A stretch of 64,000 nucleotides of DNA from Pollutimonas sp963706785 (GTDB lineage Bacteria > Pseudomonadota > Gammaproteobacteria > Burkholderiales > Burkholderiaceae_B): contig CAVPNJ010000009.1 in NCBI GenBank assembly GCA_963706785.1, positions 62,001-126,000 on the forward strand, read 5' to 3'. Below the pieces are notes generated by a model that saw nothing but the letters and a program-made list of their open reading frames with translations, did no database searches and was not told the DNA's origin. A program made the translations under genes and the position numbers. Of the stretch, positions 42,759-51,965 are shown one piece after another (the first letter of the stretch is position 1; each line of letters opens with the position of its first letter).

Positions 42759-44171
42759 TTATGATTCGGGAATAATTTTTCCGGGATTCAGTATATTGTT
42801 CGGGTCAAATGCCCTTTTCAAGCTAGCCATAAGGTCAAGCGCGTCACGCCCGTGCTCGGCCAACATGAACTCCTTTTTATGCAAGCCTACACCATGTTCG
42901 CCCGTACAGGTGCCGTCCATTTGGATTGCGCGCTCGACCAACTGATGATTAAGACGCTCAGACTCCTCCCACTCGTTAGGATTATCGGGGTCGAGCAGCA
43001 TCAGAACATGAAAGTTTCCGTCCCCGACGTGCCCTACTATGGTGTAAGGAAAACTCGCACGATCTAATTGCGCCGCCGTTTCCGATACACATTCGGCCAA
43101 TCGTGAAATAGGAACACAGACGTCCGTTGTGCTGGCGCGGCTTCCCGGACGCAGCTGTAAGCCCGCAAAATAAGCGTTATGGCGCGCAGTCCACAGACGG
43201 CTGCGATCTTCAGCTTGTTCGGCCCACTCAAAATCCAGACCGCCGTTATCGCGAGTAATGCCCTGGACGATTTCAGCTTGCTCCTTGACTCCTGCAGGAC
43301 TGCCATGAAATTCGAAAAGCAGCAATGGCGATTCTTTCAGGCTTAGCTTGCTGTAGATATTGGTAGCCTTTACTGCGGTGGTATCCATGAACTCGACGCG
43401 AGCAACCGGAACGCCCATCTGTATGATCTCGATAACGCTCTGCACGGCATCGCGCAACGTTTCGAAATTACAGATTGCGGCCGAAATCGCTTCCGGCTGT
43501 GGATACAAGCGAATCGTGACTTCGGTAATGATTCCCAAGGTACCTTCGCTACCCACAAAGACACGAGTCAGGTCGTACCCCGCCGAAGACTTTCTGGCGC
43601 GATTCGCCGTTTGGATTATGCGGCCGTCGGCCGTCACCACCTTTAACGACATCACGTTCTCGCGCATCGTGCCGTAACGCACGGCGTTTGTGCCTGACGC
43701 GCGAGTCGCAGCCATGCCGCCCAGACTTGCATCCGCGCCTGGGTCTATCGGAAAAAACAAGCCGGTAGCGCGGATTTCTTCGTTGAGCTGCTTGCGCGTG
43801 ACCCCAGCCTGCACGGTAGCGGTGAAATCTTCGGCATGGACGGACACCACTTGGTTCATGCCCGACAGGTCAAGACTGATGCCGCCGTGTATCGCCAGCA
43901 AATGCCCTTCAAGCGACGAGCCTGCACCAAATGGTATAAGCGGGACCTTATGTTGGTTGCAATGCCGCGCAACCCAGGCAACGTCTTCAGTGCTAAGGGC
44001 GAACACAACACCGTCTGGCAGCATGGGCGGGTACGGGGATTCGTCTCGGCCGTGATGCTCGCACACCGCGTGAGATGTTGAGAAGCGTTCGCCAAACTGT
44101 ACCTTGAGCGCATCAAGAAAACCCGCCGGAATCGTCCGGCGAAGGTCTTGCGTAAAGACGGGGGCGTTCAT
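42759..44171 (-). CDS. FAD-binding oxidase, D-lactate dehydrogenase (cytochrome)-like
   Basis: 470 residues from the ATG at 44171 (AAGGAG upstream, family-typical start MNAPVFTQDLRRTIP). It has the same fold as GlcD but from the D-lactate dehydrogenase branch: VPLIPFGAGSSLEGHLLAIHGGISLDLSGMN, FPIDPGADASLGGMAATRASGTNAVRYG, and IVGHVGDGNFHVLMLLD. It likely oxidises D-lactate or another 2-hydroxy acid with a respiratory acceptor. With glcDEF downstream it makes a 2-hydroxy acid oxidation cluster. Confidence 0.92.
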   Translation of the reverse strand: MNAPVFTQDLRRTIPAGFLDALKVQFGERFSTSHAVCEHHGRDESPYPPMLPDGVVFALSTEDVAWVARHCNQHKVPLIPFGAGSSLEGHLLAIHGGISLDLSGMNQVVSVHAEDFTATVQAGVTRKQLNEEIRATGLFFPIDPGADASLGGMAATRASGTNAVRYGTMRENVMSLKVVTADGRIIQTANRARKSSAGYDLTRVFVGSEGTLGIITEVTIRLYPQPEAISAAICNFETLRDAVQSVIEIIQMGVPVARVEFMDTTAVKATNIYSKLSLKESPLLLFEFHGSPAGVKEQAEIVQGITRDNGGLDFEWAEQAEDRSRLWTARHNAYFAGLQLRPGSRASTTDVCVPISRLAECVSETAAQLDRASFPYTIVGHVGDGNFHVLMLLDPDNPNEWEESERLNHQLVERAIQMDGTCTGEHGVGLHKKEFMLAEHGRDALDLMASLKRAFDPNNILNPGKIIPES

Positions 44172-44224
44172 GCAGAAACTCCTTGTAGCCGGCCGAAAGG
44201 TCGGCATATTCAATACTACGACTT

Positions 44225-45319
44225 TTAGGCGGCCGTGCCGATCAGGGCATTTGCCGATTGTGAGCGCAGTTGCCGGCGGACTTTCACTGCTTGAGAAAGA
44301 CGCTCGAGCACCTTTACCGAGGTGTCCCAATCGATACAGCCGTCAGTAATACTCTGGCCATAAACCAAAGGTTTTCCGGGAACCATGTCTTGACGGCCAC
44401 CCACCAGGTTGCTTTCGATCATAACGCCGAAAATGCGCTCGTCACCGGCTTCCATTTGGGCTGCGACATCGTTGATCACCCCCGGCTGATTCTGATAGTC
44501 CTTGTTGCTGTTCGCGTGGCTTGCGTCAACCATTAGGCGCCGCAGCAACGCTGCCTTGCCCAACTTCTGGCACGCAGCCTCAATGCTTTCGGCGTCGTAA
44601 TTAGGGACCTTTCCGCCGCGCAAAATAAGATGGCAATCATTGTTGCCCAAAGTGGAGACAATGGCCGAATGACCGCCTTTGGTGACAGAAAGGAAATGGT
44701 GCGGCTGCGATGCGGCATTGATGGCATCAATGGCGATCTTTACATTTCCGTCTGTTCCATTCTTGAAACCCACGGGACACGACAAGCCAGAGGCCAATTC
44801 CCTATGCACCTGACTTTCGGTCGTACGAGCCCCAATGGCGCCCCACGACACCAGGTCCGCAATGTACTGAGGGGTAATCATGTCCAGAAATTCGCAGCCA
44901 GCAGGCATGCCCAACTGATTGACGTCGATCAGAAGCTCGCGGGCAATACGAAGACCTTGATTGATATTAAAGCTGCCGTCGAGTCCGGGATCGTTGATCA
45001 ATCCTTTCCAGCCGACAGTCGTACGAGGTTTTTCAAAGTAAACGCGCATGATAATTTCAAGTTCACCACTGAAACGATCACGTTCGCCGACAAGACGCTT
45101 GGCATAATCCAGCGCGGCTGCGGGGTTGTGGATGGAACACGGTCCTATCACGACGGTCAGTCTATCGTCGGACCCGTGCAAGATGTCATGCACTGCACGT
45201 CTGGCCTCATATACCGTCGCCGAAATCTCGGTGGTGCAGGCGAACTCGCGCATCACATGAGCGGGCGGGCTAAGTTCTTTAATTTCTCGGATACGTAAAT
45301 CATCAGTATTGTGCGACAC
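44225..45319 (-). CDS. aroG: 3-deoxy-7-phosphoheptulonate (DAHP) synthase, AroG type
   Basis: 364 residues from the GTG at 45319, which has GGAG 7-8 bp upstream; its start (SHNTDDLRIREIKELSPP) aligns with E. coli AroG. The frame track begins at an earlier GTG (45328) that lacks proper spacing. It condenses PEP and erythrose 4-phosphate in the first step of aromatic amino acid synthesis. Visible motifs are VIGPCSIHN, RVYFEKPRTTVGWKGLINDP, GAIGARTTESQVHRELASGLSCPVGFKNGTDG and ILRGGK. The attenuator at 45363-45497 precedes it, so Phe/Tyr availability should control its transcription. Confidence 0.96.
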   Translation of the reverse strand: MSHNTDDLRIREIKELSPPAHVMREFACTTEISATVYEARRAVHDILHGSDDRLTVVIGPCSIHNPAAALDYAKRLVGERDRFSGELEIIMRVYFEKPRTTVGWKGLINDPGLDGSFNINQGLRIARELLIDVNQLGMPAGCEFLDMITPQYIADLVSWGAIGARTTESQVHRELASGLSCPVGFKNGTDGNVKIAIDAINAASQPHHFLSVTKGGHSAIVSTLGNNDCHLILRGGKVPNYDAESIEAACQKLGKAALLRRLMVDASHANSNKDYQNQPGVINDVAAQMEAGDERIFGVMIESNLVGGRQDMVPGKPLVYGQSITDGCIDWDTSVKVLERLSQAVKVRRQLRSQSANALIGTAA

Positions 45320-45362
45320 AGCTTTCACTCCAGAGTAATTGTCAACTTAGCAAGCGGTACAA

Positions 45363-45394
45363 AAAAAGCCGCCTAGCGTCGCTGGCGGCTTTTT
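45363..45394 (-). terminator. Attenuator terminator upstream of aroG
   Basis: On the minus strand AAAAAGCCGCC pairs with GGCGGCTTTTT (11 bp), with a small inner stem, and seven T follow. It lies 43 bp before the aroG start and after the leader peptide stop. Its 5' arm overlaps segment 3 (45380-45388), which can pair instead with segment 2 (45437-45445) in the leader ORF over 9 bp, including one G-U pair. Confidence 0.88.
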
Positions 45395-45410
45395 GGGAAT
45401 TTGTTTCTTG

Positions 45411-45497
45411 TTACTGCGTACTACGCTTCCCTTCCTCCACCAGCGGCTTTGGAAAAGTAAAAAAATAAAAGGAAGCGAAAGAAGTTACGCAAGACAT
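45411..45497 (-). CDS. Phe/Tyr-rich leader peptide of aroG attenuator
   Basis: 28 codons starting ATG at 45497. Residues 6-16 are SFASFYFFTFP, holding five Phe (residues 7, 10, 12, 13, 15) and one Tyr (11). The FFTFP end resembles E. coli PheL. The ORF stops at 45411, just before the terminator. A ribosome stalled at the Phe codons would leave segment 2 (45437-45445) free to pair with segment 3 and block the terminator. A ribosome that reads on would cover segment 2 and let it form. The predicted TSS falls on the A of this ATG. Confidence 0.85.
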   Translation of the reverse strand: MSCVTSFASFYFFTFPKPLVEEGKRSTQ

Positions 45498-45503
45498 GGA
45501 CTA

Positions 45504-45532
45504 ATCCTAGCACGTAGCGGCCGTTGTGCCAA
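45504..45532 (-). promoter_or_regulatory. Predicted promoter of aroG leader transcript
   Basis: Minus strand TTGGCA (45527-45532), spacer of exactly 17, TAGGAT (45504-45509). Six bases separate the -10 from the leader ATG, so normal spacing puts +1 on the A of that ATG, giving a leaderless mRNA. Confidence 0.6.
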
Positions 45533-45587
45533 CAAAAATCTGGCCCAACGTGTTGCAAACCGCGCACCTACTCGTGTGCAACTGCGA

Positions 45588-47045
45588 TTACGCGGTGCCG
45601 CCAACCGTGAGGCCGTCCATCCGAACCGTGGGCATCCCAACCCCGACAGGGACACTTTGACCCTCTTTACCGCAAGTTCCTACGCCTGAATCCAATTGCA
45701 AATCGTTGCCGATGAGACTGACTCGATTCATAGCGTCGGGACCATTGCCGATGAGTGTCGCCCCTTTGACCGGGTAAGTAACCTTGCCGTTCTCTATCAT
45801 GTAGGCCTCGGATGTGGAAAACACAAACTTACCGCTAGTAATATCGACTTGGCCGCCGCCGAAATTAACGGCATAAAGGCCCCTTTTGACGGAGGAAATA
45901 ATTTCGGGTGGCGGCACCTGGCCGGGAAGCATGAAGGTATTAGTCATGCGTGGCATAGGCAAGTGGGCGTATGATTCGCGTCGCCCATTACCCGTAACTG
46001 GCATTTTCATCAAACGCGCGTTCATGGAATCTTGCATGTAACCCTTCAAGATTCCGTCCTCGATCAGGACGTTGCGCTGCGTCGCGTTGCCTTCGTCGTC
46101 GATATTCAGAGAACCACGTCTGTCGGCAATGGTACCGTCATCTATAACGGTGACGCCCTTGGATGCCACGCGTTCGCCGATGCGACCCGAGAAAATGCTG
46201 GACCCCTTCCGGTTGAAATCGCCTTCAAGGCCGTGGCCCACCGCTTCGTGCAGCAAAATACCAGGCCAACCGGAACCCAGTACGACGGTCATTTCGCCCG
46301 CGGGAGCGGGCCGAGCGTCAAGGTTGGTAAGCGCCTCGTGAGTGGCGCGCTGCACATACGATCGCAAGATATCGTCGGTAAAGTAAGCTAAGCCGGTACG
46401 CCCACCGCCGCCCCCGTGACCCATTTCGCGCCGACCGTCGCGCTCGGCAATGACTGTCAGTGACAGCCGTACAAGTGGGCGAACGTCAGCGGCCAAGCGT
46501 CCGTCGCTACCGGCCACCAGAATGACGTCGTACTCGGCTCCAAGTCCCGCCATCACCTGAATAATACGCGGGTCCGCGGCCCGGGCCATCGCCTCGATAC
46601 GCTCGAGCAAGGCCACCTTTTCAGGTGCGGAAAGCGTGTTGACCGGATCGATGGCGGCGTAAAGGTCATGCCCCGCCGGAGGGTGCCCCGTTATGACTTT
46701 TTGACGGCCTGCTCCTTGTCGCGCAATAGTGCGCACAACACGGGCGGATGACAGCAAGGCATCGGCGGAAAGCGTGTCTGAGTAGGCAAACGCGGTCTTT
46801 TCGCCGCTTATTGCGCGTACACCGACCCCTTGCTCGATCGAGAAGCTGCCCGTTTTGACGATGCCCTCTTCCAGACTCCAGCCTTCGCTGCGGGTATATT
46901 GAAAGTACAGGTCGGCGTAGTCGACCTTGTGTGTGAAAATTTCGCCCAAGGCGCGCGCCATATCGGATTCGCTCAAACCCCATGGGTCGAGCAGGACCGA
47001 TTTGGCGGTGGCCAGGGCGTTAATAGCGGGATCAGCAAGTTTCAT
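45588..47045 (-). CDS. tldD: Metalloprotease TldD
   Basis: 485 residues. The zinc site HEAVGHGLEGDF (HExxxH) is near residue 263. The family blocks GGGQVDITSGKFVFSTSEAYMIENGKVTYPVKGATLIGNG and NIDDEGNATQRNVLIEDG are present. TldD works with TldE (PmbA) to clip unfolded peptides and to mature certain modified peptides. TldE is not in this window. It lies 24 bp after the nitrilase gene in the same direction. Confidence 0.96.
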   Translation of the reverse strand: MKLADPAINALATAKSVLLDPWGLSESDMARALGEIFTHKVDYADLYFQYTRSEGWSLEEGIVKTGSFSIEQGVGVRAISGEKTAFAYSDTLSADALLSSARVVRTIARQGAGRQKVITGHPPAGHDLYAAIDPVNTLSAPEKVALLERIEAMARAADPRIIQVMAGLGAEYDVILVAGSDGRLAADVRPLVRLSLTVIAERDGRREMGHGGGGGRTGLAYFTDDILRSYVQRATHEALTNLDARPAPAGEMTVVLGSGWPGILLHEAVGHGLEGDFNRKGSSIFSGRIGERVASKGVTVIDDGTIADRRGSLNIDDEGNATQRNVLIEDGILKGYMQDSMNARLMKMPVTGNGRRESYAHLPMPRMTNTFMLPGQVPPPEIISSVKRGLYAVNFGGGQVDITSGKFVFSTSEAYMIENGKVTYPVKGATLIGNGPDAMNRVSLIGNDLQLDSGVGTCGKEGQSVPVGVGMPTVRMDGLTVGGTA

Positions 47046-47069
47046 AAAAAAGTACCGTTACAACGATAA

Positions 47070-47894
47070 TTACATCGTGCGATGTTTAAGGGCGGGCAAG
47101 GATTCGCGCACGTCGGACAAGCGCTTAAGGTCGATGTCGCCAACGGCGACGCCAGGGCCTTCGGCAACGCTGTCAACGATGTCGCCCCATGGATCAATTA
47201 GAACAGAATGGCCCCATGTACGGCGACCATTTTCGTGTTTACCGCCTTGCGCTGAGGCTAGAACATAGCATTGATTCTCGATGGCGCGAGCCCGCAATAA
47301 CACTTCCCAGTGCGCCGACCCCGTGGTGTAAGTGAAGGCAGCCGGCAGTACGATAAGGTTGACCTCGCCCATGGCGCGGAAAAATTCAGGGAAGCGCAAA
47401 TCGTAACAAATCGAAACGCCGACCGGACCGCACGGAGCCATAAATGTCTGGGGAGCATTCTCGCCGGCCCGTATTGAAACCGATTCATCGTAGGATTCTT
47501 GCCCCTTCTTGAATCCAAACAAATGAATCTTGTCATACCGGGCGACCTGATTACCAGCCGGGTCATAGATCAAGGATGAATTATAAATGCGGTCAGGATC
47601 GTCATTATCAAGGGGCAGTGTTCCACCAACAAGCCAGATACCGTATTGTTTGGCCTGGCCGGACAGAAATTGCTGAATAGGGCCAATACCGAGCTTTTCT
47701 TTAATGCTCAGTTTGTCGCTATCCTTTCTACCCATAAAGCAAAAATATTCGGGCAGCACCACCAACTCAGCCCCCTTTTCCACGGCCTGGGCAATCAGGT
47801 TGCCAGCATTCTGTAGATTGCCCATTAGCTGTGTCGATGAAACCGTTTGAATCGCGGCGACGCGGAACTTATCTTTACTTGCTGCCATAACCAT
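47070..47894 (-). CDS. Carbon-nitrogen hydrolase (nitrilase superfamily)
   Basis: 274 residues. The Glu-Lys-Cys triad is visible: E in VVLPEYFCFMG, K in RYDKIHLFGF and C in VSICYDLRFPEFFRAMG. This Nit1-like branch includes deaminated-glutathione amidases, a repair role that fits the sequence; the exact amide is not proven. It shares the tldD transcript. The first or third codon ATG could be the start; both give the same domain. Confidence 0.9.
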   Translation of the reverse strand: MVMAASKDKFRVAAIQTVSSTQLMGNLQNAGNLIAQAVEKGAELVVLPEYFCFMGRKDSDKLSIKEKLGIGPIQQFLSGQAKQYGIWLVGGTLPLDNDDPDRIYNSSLIYDPAGNQVARYDKIHLFGFKKGQESYDESVSIRAGENAPQTFMAPCGPVGVSICYDLRFPEFFRAMGEVNLIVLPAAFTYTTGSAHWEVLLRARAIENQCYVLASAQGGKHENGRRTWGHSVLIDPWGDIVDSVAEGPGVAVGDIDLKRLSDVRESLPALKHRTM

Positions 47895-48049
47895 TAATAA
47901 ACACCTAGAAATTTAAGACCACGAACCGGAATATAAATATATTGGTATTACCGAAGTGATTTATTCAACGAATACGATAAAATAAATGCTACACGTAAAT
48001 AATCAGTAGCTTAGACTGCTTTATAAAAATCCTGAAATTTGGAATAGCC

Positions 48050-48412
48050 ATGGCCCGAAACTCGTATTCCTCAATCAAACAAAAAATCGAAAAAGAAATA
48101 CTCAGGCTCCAGAAGCAGGCCCAAGCCTTGCAAATCAAAGAACGACGTCCGGTAATCAACTCAATTATTCGCTCCATGCGCGAATTCGATATCTCGCCCC
48201 AGGAAGTCGCCGAAGCTTACACCGCAAAAACAACTAATTCTGGCACGCGCCCGAATGACAGCCCTAAAGATGCATCCAAGCGGTCAGTCGCCCCCAAATA
48301 TCGTGACCCCCATACCGGCGCAAGCTGGACAGGAAGGGGCAAAGCCCCGCGCTGGATCGTCGCTGCAGAATCAGCAGGTCAAAACAGAAGCGATTTTCTA
48401 ATTAAAGACTAA
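48050..48412 (+). CDS. H-NS family nucleoid protein
   Basis: 120 residues. The N-terminal coiled-coil oligomerisation part (SSIKQKIEKEILRLQKQAQALQ, residues 6-30) is followed by a linker and the C-terminal DNA-binding core KYRDPHTGASWTGRGKAPRWI, the BpH3/H-NS AT-hook-like motif. It binds AT-rich, often horizontally acquired DNA and silences it. The upstream 120 bp is itself AT-rich, so autoregulation is plausible. It is one of probably several H-NS paralogues in the genome. Confidence 0.92.
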   Translation: MARNSYSSIKQKIEKEILRLQKQAQALQIKERRPVINSIIRSMREFDISPQEVAEAYTAKTTNSGTRPNDSPKDASKRSVAPKYRDPHTGASWTGRGKAPRWIVAAESAGQNRSDFLIKD

Positions 48413-48424
48413 TATTCATCGCGG

Positions 48425-49075
48425 TCAATGTGCGCGATCGTAGGTTATTTCGCGCACCTCTCCGTCGTTACCAGGGAAACCATCGAATACTGCCTGAGCA
48501 AGGTACGGCATAGCTTGCGCCAGGCTATCGTATGTGCTGACATTCACGGCACTAGATCTATATACTTCTGCGCCATGATTCTGGTTATCTGTGATGACTA
48601 CAGTCAAGGTATTTTTATATACCTCTACCGGTACATTTTGCACCGACGGCGTTACATACATAGCGCCGCCCCAACCCCCATAGCCACCATAGTAGGCACC
48701 GAAGGCCGGGCCGAAACCCCACCCGTCATATAAATATGGATCGTTATAACGCTGGACCCAGGCCTGACTGACGGGATTGCCATAGCTGATCGACACATCA
48801 AATCTAGCCGACTGCCCCGCGCGCGCTTCAACAAGTCCGGTCGGCCCAATTGACGCTCGCAACATATCGGCAAATGACTGGAACTCCAAATTATTCATTT
48901 GACTCGATGAGGGTACGATGCGATACGTCTGGCCTTCTACGTTTGCTGGCCAATGCTGATAACTAGTGACGCGCGCCGACAAGGTGGAAGCGCAGCCTGC
49001 GATTAGGAACAAGCTCACCAAAATCATTCCGAAACGGAACATCGTGCTGCTTGGACGATTCATTACGTGCCACAT
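48425..49075 (-). CDS. DUF4136-type outer-membrane lipoprotein
   Basis: 216 residues from the ATG at 49075, with GGGGGAAAT upstream. The lipobox IAGC is near residue 28. The mature part has a glycine/tyrosine-rich insert (WGFGPAFGAYYGGYGGWGG) and a conserved C-terminal core. DUF4136 lipoproteins have no proven role. The start could also be the ATG at 49093. Confidence 0.75.
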   Translation of the reverse strand: MWHVMNRPSSTMFRFGMILVSLFLIAGCASTLSARVTSYQHWPANVEGQTYRIVPSSSQMNNLEFQSFADMLRASIGPTGLVEARAGQSARFDVSISYGNPVSQAWVQRYNDPYLYDGWGFGPAFGAYYGGYGGWGGAMYVTPSVQNVPVEVYKNTLTVVITDNQNHGAEVYRSSAVNVSTYDSLAQAMPYLAQAVFDGFPGNDGEVREITYDRAH

Positions 49076-49256
49076 ATTTCCCCCGTGCTTCACGCCACTA
49101 GGCCCGTATATCGGTTTTAAGGCCTACCGCAATTTTTTGTCATTCCCGCATAATTAAGACCACTGGATGAGTCCAAAGGTTGCATCCGTCCCGCAAAAAC
49201 CGCAGGCTCGCGCTAATACTACAATAGACCGATCATTGGACACGAGTTCTTAGAAA

Positions 49257-51965
49257 ATGCCTACCGATACAACCGCTGCCATATCTCGTCACGAATACCA
49301 GCCCTACCCATACAGATTGCCGGAGGTCGACTTGGAGTTCGACCTCGACCCGGCCCAGACAGTGGTGCATTCCCGCCTTTTGTTCGAACGACTCACCGAT
49401 GAAAACTTGCCGCTGACGTTGAATGGGCAAGATTTAGACCTGGAGTCCGTGGTCCTTGACGGTCAAAAGCTAACGTCGCAGCAATACCAGTTGCACGATG
49501 AGCTACTAACCCTTTTCCCCAGCACAGCACGTTTCACGCTAGAGATAGTCAGTCGATGCAAACCGGTCGACAATTCCAGCCTGATGGGTTTGTACGTATC
49601 AGGGGAAAAGCTGTTTACCCAGTGCGAAGCCGAAGGGTTTCGACGGATAACCTGGTTTCCCGATCGGCCCGACGTCATGTCCAGCTATCGCGTGACGCTG
49701 CGTGCCAATAAAGAGCGCTTCCCTTTACTGCTGTCAAACGGCAACCGCTTACACACCAGCGATCTTCCCGATGGCCGCCACGAAACGGTCTGGGAAGACC
49801 CACACCCTAAGCCCAGCTACCTATTCGCCCTGGTGGCTGGCGACTTTGCCTGCCGCGAGCAAACTATACGCACCAGAGGCGGGCGCGAGGCATTGCTGCA
49901 AATATACAGCGACAGAGGTTCCGAGAAAAAAACAGAATGGGCCCTTGATTGCCTGGTCCGTTCGGTTGAATGGGACGAGCAGCGTTTTCATCTGGATCTT
50001 GATCTTGACCGCTTTATGGTGGTTGCAGCACGCGACTTCAACATGGGGGCCATGGAAAACAAAGGATTGAATATTTTCAATTCCGCCTATGTGCTGGCTG
50101 ACAAAGATTCCGCCACCGACGCAGCCTATCGCGCCATTGAAGCCGTAATCGGCCACGAATATTTTCATAACTGGACTGGCAATCGCGTTACCTGTCGCGA
50201 CTGGTTCCAGTTATCGTTGAAAGAAGGGCTTACCGTCTTTCGCGATCAGGAATTCTCTGCCGACATGCTGGCTCGCGATTTGGCCGGACCGGAAGCTGCC
50301 AGTGCCCGTGCAGTCAAACGCATTGATGACGTCAGCACCCTGCGTATTTCGCAATTCCCTGAAGATGCAGGCCCTATGGCCCATCCGATACGGCCCGAAA
50401 GTTATCAGGAAATAGCCAATTTCTATACGGCCACCATATACGAAAAAGGTGCCGAGGTAATACGCATGCAGCACACCCTTCTTGGTGAGGCGGGGTTCCA
50501 AGCGGGCATAGATGAATACTTCCGCCGCCACGACGGCACTGCCGTAACTTGCGATGACTTCGTCAGCGCCATGGAATCTGTGTACATTCAACAGAGTCCA
50601 GGTAAGACACTCGACGTTTTCCGCCGCTGGTATAGTCAGGCCGGTACGCCGCGCGTGAAAGTCGAGCTGAACTATGATGCCGACAAGAAAATGTGTTCCA
50701 TCACATTGGGCCAACGTTGCGACCCGGTCGGAATAGAAAAGCTGCACTCGCCACCAATTAAGAAACCACCCCTGCATATTCCTTTTGCACTAGGCTTACT
50801 CGACCAGCAAGGCAAGGCGCTTCCTATCCGGGTCGACGGTGCAACGGTGGACACCGTATTGCTAGAACTTCTAGACGAGAAGCACACTTGGGAATTTCAC
50901 GATATTCCCGAAAGACCTGTGCCCTCGCTGCTACGGAATTTTTCGGCACCAGTTATCGTTGAATACGAAAGGCCGGACAGCGAACTGACGCTGCTGGCAC
51001 AACACGATAGCGACCCGCTGGCACGTTGGGAAGCCGTCCAGGAATTGGCAACGCGTCAACTATTGTCACTAGTGGACGATTTCACCGCTCAGAAACCACC
51101 CTCTCTGACATCAAACCTCGTTGATGTCTGGCGGGGCCTGCTTGATGACGCGCAGCTTAGCAACGACTACAAATCACGCATCCTTACGCCTCCGACCGAA
51201 AAAGAACTGCTGGAAAAGACCGCGCCCATGACGCCTCTGGAAGTCGTGCAGGCCAGCAAGTATTTGCGGCGTCATCTGGGCGAGGCGCTCGCTTCCAGCT
51301 GGCTTGCCACCTACCAAAACTGCACCAGCACCGGCACTGACTACCGGCCAGATCCGCTGTCGTCCGGACGCCGCGCCTTACGTAATTTGTCCTTGCATTA
51401 CCTTATGGCAGCCGGTCACGCACAAGCCGAAGCTATGGCGCTGGCCCAATATTACGACGCCCAGAACATGACCGATCGCATGGGCGGGCTTTCCGTTTTA
51501 GTGCATTTTTCCTCATCAGAAGAATGCTCGCAGGCGTTGGATCACTTTTATCAGCAATGGCAACAAGATCCTCTTATCATCGATAAATGGTTTGCCCTGC
51601 AGGCTTCCGCTCCGACTACGACGATTGAAACAGTGCATGCGTTGATGCTGCACCCAGCATTTTCCTTGCGTAACCCAAACCGCGCCCGGTCACTGATCTT
51701 CCAGTTCTGCATGAACAATCTCCAAGGCATACACACACCTGCAGGCTATGACTTCTGGGCCAGTCAAGTAATTGCACTTGACCAGCTAAATCCGGAAATC
51801 GCCGCAAGACTGGCGCGCACATTCGACAATTGGTCACGCTTTGCATCGCCCAATCGTGAGTCCATGCAAAGCGCGCTCCAGCGTATACAACAACACCCCA
51901 CGCTTTCGCGGAATGTTGCCGAAATTATTTCCAAAGCATTGAACATACAGCAGGAGTACAAATGA
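49257..51965 (+). CDS. pepN: Aminopeptidase N
   Basis: 902 residues. M1 zinc aminopeptidase with the exopeptidase motif GAMENKGLN and the zinc site HEYFHNWTGNRVTCRDWFQLSLKEG (HExxH plus downstream Glu). The C-terminal ARM-like helical region is full length. It trims N-terminal residues from cytosolic peptides. The stop overlaps the fbp start by 4 bp. Confidence 0.97.
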   Translation: MPTDTTAAISRHEYQPYPYRLPEVDLEFDLDPAQTVVHSRLLFERLTDENLPLTLNGQDLDLESVVLDGQKLTSQQYQLHDELLTLFPSTARFTLEIVSRCKPVDNSSLMGLYVSGEKLFTQCEAEGFRRITWFPDRPDVMSSYRVTLRANKERFPLLLSNGNRLHTSDLPDGRHETVWEDPHPKPSYLFALVAGDFACREQTIRTRGGREALLQIYSDRGSEKKTEWALDCLVRSVEWDEQRFHLDLDLDRFMVVAARDFNMGAMENKGLNIFNSAYVLADKDSATDAAYRAIEAVIGHEYFHNWTGNRVTCRDWFQLSLKEGLTVFRDQEFSADMLARDLAGPEAASARAVKRIDDVSTLRISQFPEDAGPMAHPIRPESYQEIANFYTATIYEKGAEVIRMQHTLLGEAGFQAGIDEYFRRHDGTAVTCDDFVSAMESVYIQQSPGKTLDVFRRWYSQAGTPRVKVELNYDADKKMCSITLGQRCDPVGIEKLHSPPIKKPPLHIPFALGLLDQQGKALPIRVDGATVDTVLLELLDEKHTWEFHDIPERPVPSLLRNFSAPVIVEYERPDSELTLLAQHDSDPLARWEAVQELATRQLLSLVDDFTAQKPPSLTSNLVDVWRGLLDDAQLSNDYKSRILTPPTEKELLEKTAPMTPLEVVQASKYLRRHLGEALASSWLATYQNCTSTGTDYRPDPLSSGRRALRNLSLHYLMAAGHAQAEAMALAQYYDAQNMTDRMGGLSVLVHFSSSEECSQALDHFYQQWQQDPLIIDKWFALQASAPTTTIETVHALMLHPAFSLRNPNRARSLIFQFCMNNLQGIHTPAGYDFWASQVIALDQLNPEIAARLARTFDNWSRFASPNRESMQSALQRIQQHPTLSRNVAEIISKALNIQQEYK

